NCBI GenBank assembly: GCA_947177885.1
Contig: CAMWWF010000001.1
Span: forward strand, 1-40,786
DNA length: 40,786 bases
Reading direction: 5' to 3'
Origin: an uncultured Lachnospiraceae bacterium
Lineage (GTDB): Bacteria > Bacillota_A > Clostridia > Lachnospirales > Lachnospiraceae
In this document: positions 25,882 through 34,664 of the stretch, one piece after another
Layout: every line of letters starts with the position of its first letter
Numbering within the stretch: position 1 is the first letter of the stretch
Position numbers and translations under genes: made by a program
The notes under the pieces: model-generated
What the model was told of the DNA's origin: nothing
Seen by the model: only the letters and a program-made list of their open reading frames with translations
The model's database searches: none

Positions 25882-26053
25882 GTGCCCGGATAAGTGGATG
25901 AGGCGAGGTTAAAACAGGAGAACATTCCAACAAAGAGCCTACAAAATTCATATACATTTTATAACTGGGAAAAACAGGAAAAGAGGATCAAATATTTACG
26001 AATTTTATGAAATAATACATTGTTTTAGCATATAAAGTTTTCAAAAGACAGAT

Positions 26054-26160
26054 GTGTCGGAAAAAATTTTTCCCGGGGTGCCACTCTGTAGGATACATGC
26101 CCTAATTGGGAGACGCAGTGGACTACGGCAGCCAAATCAGGGCACTGTAAACCGCGAAGC
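26054..26160. repeat. Interspersed repeat, copy A
   Basis: The stretch beginning TGTGTCGGAAAAAATTTTTC and continuing CGGGGTG, CACTCTGTAGGAT, CCTAATTGGG and AGACGCAGTG matches the sequence at 40711-40786 at about 38 of 46 aligned positions. It lies in the otherwise gene-free 25882-26256 interval. It holds several short palindromes but no protein-like frame. Confidence 0.6.
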
Positions 26161-26256
26161 GGAACATCCAAACCATGAGAATGATTTTTCAATTCCTCAT
26201 GCACCTTTTGAACTGTAATAACACTTACCTGAATGGATCTCGCCTGAAATCCGTTC

Positions 26257-26745
26257 TTATTTCTTCTCCACAGGCAGAATGCCGCTCTTCTTGTACTTGT
26301 TCCATGCGGAATGATACTTAAAGGTATAGAGAACCGCATCGAAACCGATTAGTATGATCCACCATCCGCCTACATTTCCTGTGGTAAGTACCACATAGAT
26401 CACGTTAAATATGCTGTACGCGGCACAAAGAAGCGCACAAACACGGCTCTTTCCCAGATGAATACCCAGACCAAGCAAAACAAGAAGGATTCCATCTACC
26501 GGAAATGATCCCAGACCAACCGCCAGCGCAATATTGATCGCTCCGACAATATAGAGCAAAATACCGCAGAGATTGATATTGCTCTTACAGGATTTCATAG
26601 CCGGAAGCTTTAGAAACTCCTTCTTTGTCAACGGCTCTCCTCCGGCCTGCGCCTGGATCCGTACTTCATCGGGTACCGCCTGTCCACAGGCAGGGCACAC
26701 CAACACACTGTTATCCAACACTGCTCCACACTTACTACAATTCAT
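26257..26745 (-). CDS. Zinc-ribbon membrane protein of unknown function
   Basis: The 162-residue protein begins with a zinc ribbon, CSKCGAVLDNSVLVCPACG (residues 3-21, two CxxC pairs). A linker and four hydrophobic helices follow (about 57-75, 80-94, 100-120 and 124-142), then a lysine-rich tail. Such proteins are common in Clostridia and are thought to be membrane proteins with a cytosolic metal-binding head. The function is unknown. AGGAGG precedes the ATG by 5 bases. The gene appears to be monocistronic. Confidence 0.75.
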   Translation of the reverse strand: MNCSKCGAVLDNSVLVCPACGQAVPDEVRIQAQAGGEPLTKKEFLKLPAMKSCKSNINLCGILLYIVGAINIALAVGLGSFPVDGILLVLLGLGIHLGKSRVCALLCAAYSIFNVIYVVLTTGNVGGWWIILIGFDAVLYTFKYHSAWNKYKKSGILPVEKK

Positions 26746-26877
26746 CTTGTCCTCCTAACTTTCAGGGGCATATGTATTATTTTTCTTTCCCCCTCTTTTT
26801 ACTCTATCATAAATTTACATTTATGATCGCCATTCGCTGTTCGCCGAACATGCTACCGCAAAATATAAAGTTATTTA

Positions 26878-28506
26878 TTATTGTATCCCTTTATTTTTTC
26901 TATAGAAGGCTTCCCCCATCCCCAATATCACAAATATGGTGGCCGCATTCACGGATTGTTGGAAACTGAACATATTGTTCACCGTATAGCCAAGTAAGCA
27001 GAATCCGCACGCGCAGGAGATAAAGCTGCTATTCTTCTTATTCAGGAATCGCACCATGCCCGACACCGTAAGCCCCACATAACTGACGAAGCCCAGAAGT
27101 CCCGTGTTCGCCAGAACAGTCAGCCACTCGTTGTGAGCGTTGGTAAGCCACGCAGTGGGAAAAGTAGTGGTAACGATCTTCAACAGCCGGGGACTTCCGT
27201 TATGATATATATAAGCCTCCATAGCATCAGGACCTACACCCACCAGCTTATGCAAAATATCCTGTTCCCAGAAACACAGCACTCCCGCTTTCCAGGTAGC
27301 TCCTCTGTTGCTGCCCCAGGTGTTGGAGAAAAGAAATGCCGGATTCTCCGACAGCACTCCGATGCTTCCCGGTTGCAGTGTGTTTACAATAAGCGCCGCT
27401 GCATAACCGGACAGCAAGATTGCAACCAGGCCCACACAAATCCTTTTTAGGGTCCGCCAGACTCCCTCCGGATGTAGCTTTGTTTTCATTCCCACAGCCG
27501 CCAATGCAAGCATGACAAATGACGCAATCGTTATGACCATGGCAACTTCTCCCGAAGCCAGAAATTCTATGGAAACATCCTCATAATTTATTTTTCTGCC
27601 GGTAAAATGCTGTATTCCATAAGTCAGGAGACAGGCTCCCCCAAGCAGAACCATCTCCTGCCAGAACCGGTACATCCCATCCCCGTCCGGAACCGACATA
27701 CAGAACATTATCAGGATCACAGCAGCCATAGTCACAATACCGCTGTTGCTTCCCTGGGTCACCAGACTGGCAAAACCCAGCAGGATATAGGCCATCAATA
27801 ATAACCGCTGCCACATTTTATGGAAGGCTCCCTGCCAAAAGAGCGCCATACCCGCAAAAAATACCGACACCTGATATCCGCAATACCAGTTAATATTACC
27901 GATAGTAGAAATAAACATGGATCCGTAAGACCCCATATCCAGCAGAAATACATCAAAGCGATTCAGATACTCCAACAGAAATACCGCTGCCGAAACCGGC
28001 AGAATGGTATAAAATATCCATTTCTCCGGTTTCCATAATTTAGAGATGTAGAAATAAATCCCTATCAGGATCAGCTGTCGGTACAGACCCATGTACCATC
28101 CCGAAGCCCCCCACAGGGCATCGCTTTTGTAACGGGAAAAAAGATAGGACAGCAAAAGACTGATACCATAAGCGCCTGCAAACAGATCCGTTACAGACAT
28201 ATTTTCTTTCACAAAATCCCATAACCGGGAAAGATTTCCCCTTCTGCTCCGGGAAGCTTTTATGGAAAAGATCAGATACAGGATAAGAAGAGGCACCGCC
28301 GCCTTCGCCGTTCTTATGCTTACTTTGAAAAAAAAGACAGACTTATCCGTGCCGATATGAGTATAGCCTTCCTCATTATAAAAAGGCATCACCACAAGAA
28401 TCAACAACATATAGATGCAGATCACCACATCCAGTATTATGTACGTATATCTTCGCAGCGTAACCGCCACAGGCTCTGGTCCCCGTTTCCTTTTATCCCG
28501 GTGCAT
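26878..28506 (-). CDS. O-antigen ligase/polymerase (WaaL/Wzy-like) family membrane protein
   Basis: About 542 residues with a dozen hydrophobic segments. The central part reads MFISTIGNINWYCGYQVSVF and MAYILLGFASLVTQGSNSG. The large loop before the last helices contains NRGATWKAGVLCFWEQ, VGVGPDAMEAYIY and AHNEWLTVLANTGLLGFVS. The pattern R..W..........G.G.......H..WL..L...G is the usual signature of the O-antigen ligase superfamily, which joins or polymerises lipid-linked glycans on the outer face of the membrane. In Gram-positives this means teichoic acid- or capsule-like polymers. I use the ATG at 28506 (AAGGA 5 bases upstream). No other glycan genes are adjacent except the pair at 30716-32745. 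Confidence 0.82.
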   Translation of the reverse strand: MHRDKRKRGPEPVAVTLRRYTYIILDVVICIYMLLILVVMPFYNEEGYTHIGTDKSVFFFKVSIRTAKAAVPLLILYLIFSIKASRSRRGNLSRLWDFVKENMSVTDLFAGAYGISLLLSYLFSRYKSDALWGASGWYMGLYRQLILIGIYFYISKLWKPEKWIFYTILPVSAAVFLLEYLNRFDVFLLDMGSYGSMFISTIGNINWYCGYQVSVFFAGMALFWQGAFHKMWQRLLLMAYILLGFASLVTQGSNSGIVTMAAVILIMFCMSVPDGDGMYRFWQEMVLLGGACLLTYGIQHFTGRKINYEDVSIEFLASGEVAMVITIASFVMLALAAVGMKTKLHPEGVWRTLKRICVGLVAILLSGYAAALIVNTLQPGSIGVLSENPAFLFSNTWGSNRGATWKAGVLCFWEQDILHKLVGVGPDAMEAYIYHNGSPRLLKIVTTTFPTAWLTNAHNEWLTVLANTGLLGFVSYVGLTVSGMVRFLNKKNSSFISCACGFCLLGYTVNNMFSFQQSVNAATIFVILGMGEAFYRKNKGIQ

Positions 28507-28612
28507 ATCGATCCTTCCCCGCAAGTTCTAAGAAACCGCCCGACACCGGTGACCGCGAAAACACATAATATTCTCACGGACACCGCCGGACACTTCTCTA
28601 CCCTATCATAGT

Positions 28613-29674
28613 CTACTCCGAATGGTTCGTCAATTTATTTCTGCGCCTCTCCAAGCTTAAATAAGACTGCTGTATCATAATAAATCCAAGCGGTCCGCCG
28701 ATGATCCCCCAAATACCGAAAAGCTTTATTCCCGCGTAAATGGACAACAGGATCGCGATAGCAGGGACACCAACCTTCCGCCCGATCAGCCTTGGTTCCA
28801 GTATCTCCCTCAGGAAAATACAGGAAACATAAAGCAGCACACAGACAACCGCCCTGCCATAATGTCCGTAAAACACCTGTTGAATGCCCAGCGGAACCAG
28901 TACGATCCCCGTCCCGACAAAGGGAAGCGCATCCAGGATCCCCGCCAACAGCCCCCATAATACTCCATGTCGGATGCCGCTCATACCCAGGACTGCTGCC
29001 GCCAGTATTCCTATAACGCTCATAATAATGATCTGGGCTTTTACAAATGTGGCAAGGTATCGGATAATACCACATATGATCTCCAGAAAAACATGGCATT
29101 CCTCCCGATCCAGCAGCTGATTCATGATCTCGTCATAATCCTTTGCCAGCAGTATGGCAGCGATCAAAAATGTGACCAGGAACCCTCCGATGGATGCGAA
29201 ACCTTTCACATACTCCAGAGACTGTGAAAGCATGCCGGGCAGAAACTCCAGCTGAAAATAATCGATTCCCTCCCTGAGGCGTCCCAAGACCATCTGTTCC
29301 AGATATTCTCCGTCGATTCCCATGGTCTGCTCCACCAGCCGACATACATCATGAAGTATGCCGGAAACCTCCTGCTCCAAAGTATCAAGACCTGTGATCC
29401 ACCCCGGCAGGCTCCCTACAATCCAGGAAAACAGAACCCATACTAATATTCCCAGAACGCTCCCTGCCAGAATCAGAAGAATAATGACACCGACCTGACG
29501 ATGAAGATGCAGCCTGCTCTGCCATTTCTGCAGAAGCGGACCGAATATAGTGACAAACAGCAGTGCAAGCAGCACCGGCGCCGTCAGCGGCGTGATGACC
29601 TTTAAGAAAAAAAAGACCGCTCCCGTCAAAAGAAGCAGCAACGCTATCCTGTTCTGTAAGATTTTACCTGCCAT
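28613..29674 (-). CDS. AI-2E family transporter (TqsA/YdiK-like)
   Basis: This 353-residue protein has the typical layout: two N-terminal helices (IALLLLLTGAVFFFLKVITP, VGVIILLILAGSVLGILVWV), a long soluble loop, then IIMSVIGILAAAVLGMSGIR, GLLAGILDALPFVGTGIVLV and GVPAIAILLSIYAGIKLFGI. The DALPFVGTG motif is diagnostic. Members export small molecules or act as ion exporters; despite the name, AI-2 transport is not general. AGGA precedes the ATG by six bases. It is downstream of the RluA-type gene. Confidence 0.92.
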   Translation of the reverse strand: MAGKILQNRIALLLLLTGAVFFFLKVITPLTAPVLLALLFVTIFGPLLQKWQSRLHLHRQVGVIILLILAGSVLGILVWVLFSWIVGSLPGWITGLDTLEQEVSGILHDVCRLVEQTMGIDGEYLEQMVLGRLREGIDYFQLEFLPGMLSQSLEYVKGFASIGGFLVTFLIAAILLAKDYDEIMNQLLDREECHVFLEIICGIIRYLATFVKAQIIIMSVIGILAAAVLGMSGIRHGVLWGLLAGILDALPFVGTGIVLVPLGIQQVFYGHYGRAVVCVLLYVSCIFLREILEPRLIGRKVGVPAIAILLSIYAGIKLFGIWGIIGGPLGFIMIQQSYLSLERRRNKLTNHSE

Positions 29675-29904
29675 ACTATTTCCTGCCCTGTCACATTTCT
29701 ATTAAGGAACGGGCCTTGCCGTCTCCCTCTGATGAATTAGTATGGCAGAAATGGAATAAAATATGTAACTGTTCCGATCCGGTTGCCTTTACCCGAAGAG
29801 ATACGGCCATGCCGATATTTCGGAGCACATTCCCAAAATATAACCGACAGGCGACAGGCGTTGGAGAAATACATGGCAATCTTGAGACAGACCCTGAACA
29901 TTGA
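29675..29904. other. Spacer between RluA-type and AI-2E genes
   Basis: No gene that I can support. A 62-codon minus-strand frame ending at 29691 exists but has a poor start context. A CGCCTGT doublet is seen at about 29845-29860 (minus strand). Confidence 0.4.
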
Positions 29905-30600
29905 TCAAAGCAGGCCTGGAAAAAAAGAAAAGGCCCTGCCCTCCGGTTTGATCTGAAAACTCATTTTCCGCCTTTTTCCGGGATGCCAAAACTCCAGCTG
30001 ATAAGCGCAGAGCGCCACATTGCCGATTCCCGATTCCTTCCCTCTCTTCCGCGCAGTTTCATCCCCATATCTGCCGTCTCCCAGCAACGCCATCCCTGCA
30101 TGGGACATCTGGGCGCGGATCTGATGAAAGCGCCCCGTGTCGATATGGATTTCCATGAGTGACAGATCGCTTTCTTCCGCATACTGTAACAGGCGATACT
30201 GCAAAACTGCCTTCTTCGCGTCCGGACAGCGGAAACGTTCCTGTTCTCCCACCACAATGGCGCATCCTCCATTCAGGGCATCCTTATACAAATAATCCAC
30301 AAGCACTCCCTGCTTCTCCAAAGGTTTTACACAGATCACCGCATAATATTGTTTGTTAAGTGTCCCTTCCGCGAGCTGCCTTGACAATTCCGCCGCTGTC
30401 TTTTTTGCTTTGGCAAATACCAGCAGTCCCTCCACCGGCTGATCCAGACGATGCACTACGCCCAGATAGGGACTTTTTAAATAGTTTTTCAATTCACTGA
30501 CCGCATCTGCCTGCGCCACCTTCGCGGTCTGCGTGGCCAGACCGGCAGGTTTACGTACTACTAACAGCTCTTTATCCTCATAAATTATTTCTGTTCTCAT
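29905..30600 (-). CDS. RluA-family RNA pseudouridine synthase
   Basis: The 231-residue protein lacks the S4 domain and consists of the catalytic fold: IIYEDKELLVVRKPAGLATQ (about 5-24), the active-site GVVHRLDQPVEGLLVFAKAK with the catalytic aspartate in HRLD (about 51-54), and LMEIHIDTGRFHQIRAQMSH (about 155-174). It converts uridine to pseudouridine in rRNA or tRNA; the site is not predictable. The ATG at 30600 follows GGAGG by 5 bases and is preferred over the one at 30612. It is probably in one transcript with the AI-2E gene. Confidence 0.9.
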   Translation of the reverse strand: MRTEIIYEDKELLVVRKPAGLATQTAKVAQADAVSELKNYLKSPYLGVVHRLDQPVEGLLVFAKAKKTAAELSRQLAEGTLNKQYYAVICVKPLEKQGVLVDYLYKDALNGGCAIVVGEQERFRCPDAKKAVLQYRLLQYAEESDLSLMEIHIDTGRFHQIRAQMSHAGMALLGDGRYGDETARKRGKESGIGNVALCAYQLEFWHPGKRRKMSFQIKPEGRAFSFFPGLL

Positions 30601-30715
30601 TCCAGCCTCCATGCCGCAGCTTCACGGTAATTCAATCCGAAAGGGAAAAGATTATACGACATTCGCATCACATTTTCTCATATGTTTCATCTTATGGGGC
30701 TTAGAAATTCTTCTT

Positions 30716-31588
30716 TCATGCTGCGGGCGGAAACAGCAGACTGCCATACACCAACAGCACCACCAGATGGATCAGCAGTGCAGCCGCATAGGAGATTTTC
30801 TTCCGGTAAACCAGCAGCAGACTTGTCACAGCCGCCCCATATCCGCACACATTGATCATCTGTATAAGCCATTTCAGACCGTCCTGTTTGTATAACACTC
30901 CCTTATAGGGCTCATATGCCATCCACCGGAAACAAGCGCGGAAGCCCTCCCGCCAGGGATTGCCCGTGACCATACTGCACAGTCCCTGAACCGCCAGAAC
31001 TCCGGTCAATAAGACAACAAAGCAGATCCATGTTTTCCCATGGCCCCGATCGCCATGAAACCATAGATAACCTAAAACCAACAGAAGAAAACAGGGATAC
31101 AGGGCAGCACCCAGTCCGGCCGGAATCAAAGCCCATTTCTTCCATCCCCTGTTCCACATCAGATATCCTGCCAGGATCATACAAAATGCCACCGAATCCG
31201 GTTGTGCCCAGACAGCGCCTCTCAGATAAGTCACGGGAGAAAGGATCAAAACAATGAGAAAAACCGTCTTTCTCAAGGAAAGCTCCTTCCCGCCTCCATT
31301 CATGACCATGGCGCAGAAAAAGATCACCGCGAAATCCGACAGACTGTAAAGCCATTTCATACTATGAAGAGGCAGCATGGGCAGATGCTGCATCAGCATC
31401 ACCAATACATAATATAAAGAAGACTGCGTATGATTTTCATGCCAGTCAAAATAGAACCCAACATCCGGACTGCTCCACCAGATAGCGCCTCTTCTCAAAT
31501 ACAAGGCAATGAGACAGACCAGCAGTATCGCCATCTGATACATATACTTTTCTGCCCACTCAAGTACTTTCTTTTCTATCTTTAACAC
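30716..31588 (-). CDS. GT-C-like polytopic membrane protein (short)
   Basis: 290 residues with about eight hydrophobic helices. The extracytoplasmic first loop has PDVGFYFDWHENHTQSSLYY, and a later loop has LRGAVWAQPDSVAFCMILAG, resembling the W.QxDs motif of bacterial mannosyltransferase-type GT-C proteins. It is short for the class and ends after the last helix. The GTG at 31588, with GGGAGG seven bases upstream, overlaps the stop of the preceding homolog at 31582, so translation is coupled. Upstream in-frame codons (from a TTG at 31636) are unlikely to be used. Confidence 0.65.
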   Translation of the reverse strand: MLKIEKKVLEWAEKYMYQMAILLVCLIALYLRRGAIWWSSPDVGFYFDWHENHTQSSLYYVLVMLMQHLPMLPLHSMKWLYSLSDFAVIFFCAMVMNGGGKELSLRKTVFLIVLILSPVTYLRGAVWAQPDSVAFCMILAGYLMWNRGWKKWALIPAGLGAALYPCFLLLVLGYLWFHGDRGHGKTWICFVVLLTGVLAVQGLCSMVTGNPWREGFRACFRWMAYEPYKGVLYKQDGLKWLIQMINVCGYGAAVTSLLLVYRKKISYAAALLIHLVVLLVYGSLLFPPAA

Positions 31589-32745
31589 ACCTCTACCTCC
31601 CGCTCTTCCGCATACCGGTACAGTCCCTGAAAGCAATCCCGGGTCAGCAGGAGATAGATCAGGATATTTCCCGCCGCCAGAGCAAGATCAGAACACCTGC
31701 TCCAGGCCAGATAGCTTTGACCGTTACATTGCAGAGATATCAGAACCAATACGATTGCCGGCAAACGGTATTTCGGTTTTTTTATCGCACACAACGGCAG
31801 TACCATCTCCGCTATGTAGTTATACCGCTCATGCATACAGGGAAGCAGCATTGCACAGGTCATGGTGGTCCACGCTATATACTCAAGATGATCCTGCAGG
31901 GTATGCTTCTTTCCCGACTTCACAAACAGAACGGCAAAGATCAGCAATACCCCAAAGGTAAAACATATTGCCGCCTTGCCAAACTGGTAGTAGGGCGCTT
32001 CCTGAAAAAATGTCCAGATATTGGGATAATAGTAATACATAAAAGGATACTTTCCCAGCATATGCGCATAAAGCTTATAGGCAATATCAAAGCTGCATCC
32101 CCCTATGATCGCCGGTATACAGAGCGCCTGGATCGCCACCGGAATCCAGAGCAGGTGCAGAATGGAAAACTTCTTTTTATAAAAATACAGTATCAGGATC
32201 AGGGGGAGAATAAATACCGCCTGAAGCTTTGTTGCAAGCGCAAATCCGAGCATCCACATTCCCCTTACAGGCTTGTCCTTCCAGATATACCAGAAGCTCA
32301 GCAATGCCAGATATGCCCATATTCCCTCACTCTGCGCAAGGTACCCGCTGTTGATCACTGCCAGAGGATTACAGAGTACCAGACCGTAAGCCACGGCACC
32401 ATACAGATATTTCTTCCCATCCTCCGCCGCTTCCATCACCATTTTCATCAGCAGGACCGCCTCCAGATACTCAAACAGAACGGATACCATTTTAATACTG
32501 ATTATAGGCTCTATTGGGATCAGCGTCAGAAAGTAGAGGATTGTCGCATAAGGCAGGTTATAGTCGCCTTTATAATCCGCTAACGCTGTCAGACCGTTGC
32601 CGTCTTTTAACTGTAAATACCAGGTGAGCAGACTGTTTTGATAATCTACCCCTTCAAACCGGATTCCTGTCCACCGGAAAACCATTCCCGCTATGGAGAG
32701 AAACACTATAATCCCTGTAAAAATTCTGTGATCTGTTTTCTTCAT
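31582..32745 (-). CDS. GT-C-like polytopic membrane protein (mannosyltransferase-type)
   Basis: 387 residues with roughly ten hydrophobic helices. The first loop, FEGVDYQNSLLTWYLQLKDG followed by YKGDYNLPYATILYFL, matches the family in which an acidic pair and YxGDYNxPY precede helix 2. The family's NS.WGQ.D motif is altered here to NSGYLAQSEGIWAYLA. The stretch FALATKLQAVFILPLILILY is the usual KLQ helix. Such enzymes move a sugar from a lipid carrier outside the membrane. I use the ATG at 32745 (GGGAG 5 bases upstream). It overlaps the next gene at its 3' end. The sugar and acceptor are unknown. Confidence 0.7.
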   Translation of the reverse strand: MKKTDHRIFTGIIVFLSIAGMVFRWTGIRFEGVDYQNSLLTWYLQLKDGNGLTALADYKGDYNLPYATILYFLTLIPIEPIISIKMVSVLFEYLEAVLLMKMVMEAAEDGKKYLYGAVAYGLVLCNPLAVINSGYLAQSEGIWAYLALLSFWYIWKDKPVRGMWMLGFALATKLQAVFILPLILILYFYKKKFSILHLLWIPVAIQALCIPAIIGGCSFDIAYKLYAHMLGKYPFMYYYYPNIWTFFQEAPYYQFGKAAICFTFGVLLIFAVLFVKSGKKHTLQDHLEYIAWTTMTCAMLLPCMHERYNYIAEMVLPLCAIKKPKYRLPAIVLVLISLQCNGQSYLAWSRCSDLALAAGNILIYLLLTRDCFQGLYRYAEEREVEVC

Positions 32746-32805
32746 GACTGCTCCCATCCGTCTGCCTGAGCAGGACTTCATTTTATCACCGCCTCTGCTA
32801 CCATA

Positions 32806-34377
32806 TCATATCCGGAGCCCCTTGGGGTAGTGATTTTTCATGATTCCGCCCGCCAGTTTGCCCCAGCCTGCGCCGAAACCGTCTATGCAGATCAGATACC
32901 ACCCCTTTTCTCCCTCCGCCGGAAAAGTTGCTCCTTTCAGATAGGATACCGCCGTACCTTCACAGGAATTCAGATTCCGGACATGTCTGACCCCTCCCGG
33001 TGCGAGGGCAAGCGCCAGGGCGTGGGAAGGTTCAAAACGGTTCTTTTTCAAGGTGCCCACATGAAGGCCCGGACGCAGTACTTTTAATCCCTTCACGGAA
33101 GGCATCTGCGGCGATACCAGATAAATATTATCGCCAAATCTGATATACACTGCCTGCCGGTTCTGCCCGACGGGCAATTCCCTTTTTCCAAAAGTATCCT
33201 GACAGAATTGAAAATACTCTCCCAGCTCCTTTTCCGGCACTCCTGTCACAAGCCCATTCCGTGAATTGCTTCTGTATCCTTCGGGAAGTTCTCCCGCTCT
33301 CTGAAACAATGCGGCAAAATGCCCCTCGCATTTCATTTTATGAGGCCAGAGCCGCAGCGTGTATTCCAAAGGATCCTCCGACAGGTTCTCAGCCGCTTGC
33401 GGATGAGAGTCCGCCCCTTGCTCCATACCCGCCTTTCCACCACATCCTGCAAAACTGTCCGCACCGGCTCTCGGGTATCCGCCGGTCATTTGGCCGCTGT
33501 CTTCCGGACATGCGAACGGTTGGCCGATCTTCTCTTTCAAATATGCCGCCCTGCCGTCACATCCTGTCAATCCCAGTCTCTCTTTCTCAATAGGAAGAAG
33601 CCGATAATCCGCGCGTCTCTCCAGAAAACGGCTGACGCTGCCCTCATTCTCCGCGGGAGCAAAGGTACAGGTGGAATAGACCAGCTTTCCTCCGGGCTTC
33701 AGCATTCCTGCCGCACAGTCCAAAATAGCATCCTGGCGCTCCGCACACATGGCGACATTCTCCCGGCTCCATTCCTCACACGCCGCCTCATTCTTACGGA
33801 ACATACCCTCTCCCGAACAGGGGGCATCCACCAATATCTTGTCAAAATATTCCGGAAAAAGCTCTGCCAGACGCTCCGGTGTCTCATTGGTCACATAGGC
33901 ATTGGCAATTCCCAGACGCTCCACATTTTCAGAGAGTATCTTCGCCCGTGCCGGGTGGATTTCATTACAAAGCAGAAAGCCTTCCCCTCCCAGCTTTGCC
34001 GCAATCTGAGTACTTTTTCCGCCCGGCGCGGCACAGAGATCCAGCACACGTTCACCGGGCTCCACATCCAAAAGCTCCGCTGGCGCCATGGCGCTTGGCT
34101 CTTGGATATAATATACCCCCGCGGCATGACAGGGATGCTTTCCCGGCTGATCTGACGCCTCATAATAATAACAATTCTCCGCCCAGGGTACCTTCGTCAA
34201 ATGCGCAAACTCTGTTCGCCCTTTTGACAGATCCGCAGCACTGCTGCCATCTGATCTGATCTTCAGGGCATTCAACCGCAGAGCCTGATATCTCTCCTGC
34301 CCAAGCGCATCCAGAAACGCTTCATATTCGTCTCCCAGCATCCACTGCATTCTGTCCAAAAAGTTTTGGGAAAGCAT
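32806..34377 (-). CDS. rsmF: RsmF-like 16S rRNA cytosine-5 methyltransferase (NOL1/NOP2/sun family)
   Basis: 523 residues. The catalytic domain shows VLDLCAAPGGKSTQIAAKLG (SAM motif I, about 111-130), ILVDAPCSGEGMFRK (motif IV cysteine) and LVYSTCTFAPAENEGSVSRF (motif VI cysteine). These two cysteines define RNA m5C enzymes. The C-terminal part, with GVRHVRNLNSCEGTAVSYLK, is the RsmF/RNA-binding tail. Homologs in Lactobacillus and E. coli modify 16S rRNA; the exact site here is inferred. A poorly conserved linker of about 60 residues (roughly 270-330) is unusually rich in Gly, Ala and Asp. AAGGAG precedes the ATG by eight bases. Confidence 0.9.
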   Translation of the reverse strand: MLSQNFLDRMQWMLGDEYEAFLDALGQERYQALRLNALKIRSDGSSAADLSKGRTEFAHLTKVPWAENCYYYEASDQPGKHPCHAAGVYYIQEPSAMAPAELLDVEPGERVLDLCAAPGGKSTQIAAKLGGEGFLLCNEIHPARAKILSENVERLGIANAYVTNETPERLAELFPEYFDKILVDAPCSGEGMFRKNEAACEEWSRENVAMCAERQDAILDCAAGMLKPGGKLVYSTCTFAPAENEGSVSRFLERRADYRLLPIEKERLGLTGCDGRAAYLKEKIGQPFACPEDSGQMTGGYPRAGADSFAGCGGKAGMEQGADSHPQAAENLSEDPLEYTLRLWPHKMKCEGHFAALFQRAGELPEGYRSNSRNGLVTGVPEKELGEYFQFCQDTFGKRELPVGQNRQAVYIRFGDNIYLVSPQMPSVKGLKVLRPGLHVGTLKKNRFEPSHALALALAPGGVRHVRNLNSCEGTAVSYLKGATFPAEGEKGWYLICIDGFGAGWGKLAGGIMKNHYPKGLRI

Positions 34378-34412
34378 AGCACATTCTCCTTGTCACACAA
34401 AAAGACTTTATT

Positions 34413-34664
34413 TTACCCTTTCAGCCCTCTCGCCTGTCTGTCCATGTCCTCCACCACAATATCATAGATTTCTCCAAGAGAAGCACAGTATTCCAACACC
34501 TCCCAGGGCTTGTTTGTATGAAAATGGATCTTGATCAGCTCTTCATCTCCCACCGCCAGAAGGCAGTCTCCCTGAAAGTTAGCGGTAATATAATCGGTAA
34601 TCTCATCTTCGTCCAGGTTTTCCCCTTCAATCAACAGCTGCGTATCGTACCTATACTCCAACAT
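34413..34664 (-). CDS. Small protein resembling the C-terminal domain of FakA/YloV (DAK kinase family)
   Basis: 83 residues: LEYRYDTQLLIEGENLDEDE, then ITDYITANFQGDCLLAVGDE and LIKIHFHTNKPWEVLEYCAS. This matches the C-terminal region of FakA/YloV-type proteins (their ..CTEF.., LGDSLLVVSDEE and KVHIHSEKPGDVL). FakA binds fatty-acid kinase partners. Here the region stands alone without the kinase and DAK-L domains. The start at 34664 overlaps the end of the Nudix gene by 14 bases, so it is coupled to it. It could be a stand-alone domain or a fatty-acid or metabolite sensing partner. The function is unproven. Confidence 0.65.
   Translation of the reverse strand: MLEYRYDTQLLIEGENLDEDEITDYITANFQGDCLLAVGDEELIKIHFHTNKPWEVLEYCASLGEIYDIVVEDMDRQARGLKG

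Noticed and set aside
25681..25893. 70-codon plus-strand ORF over the tRNA
   Set aside because: It runs through the tRNA-Pro gene and its terminator, so it is not a protein gene.
26025..26339. 104-codon minus-strand ORF over the repeat
   Set aside because: It overlaps the zinc-ribbon gene end and reads through the interspersed repeat.
31717..32583. 288-codon plus-strand ORF antisense to a GT-C-like gene
   Set aside because: The frame mirrors the membrane protein on the other strand and has no protein-like composition.
33319..34155. 278-codon plus-strand ORF antisense to rsmF
   Set aside because: Shadow frame of the methyltransferase gene, without recognisable domain.
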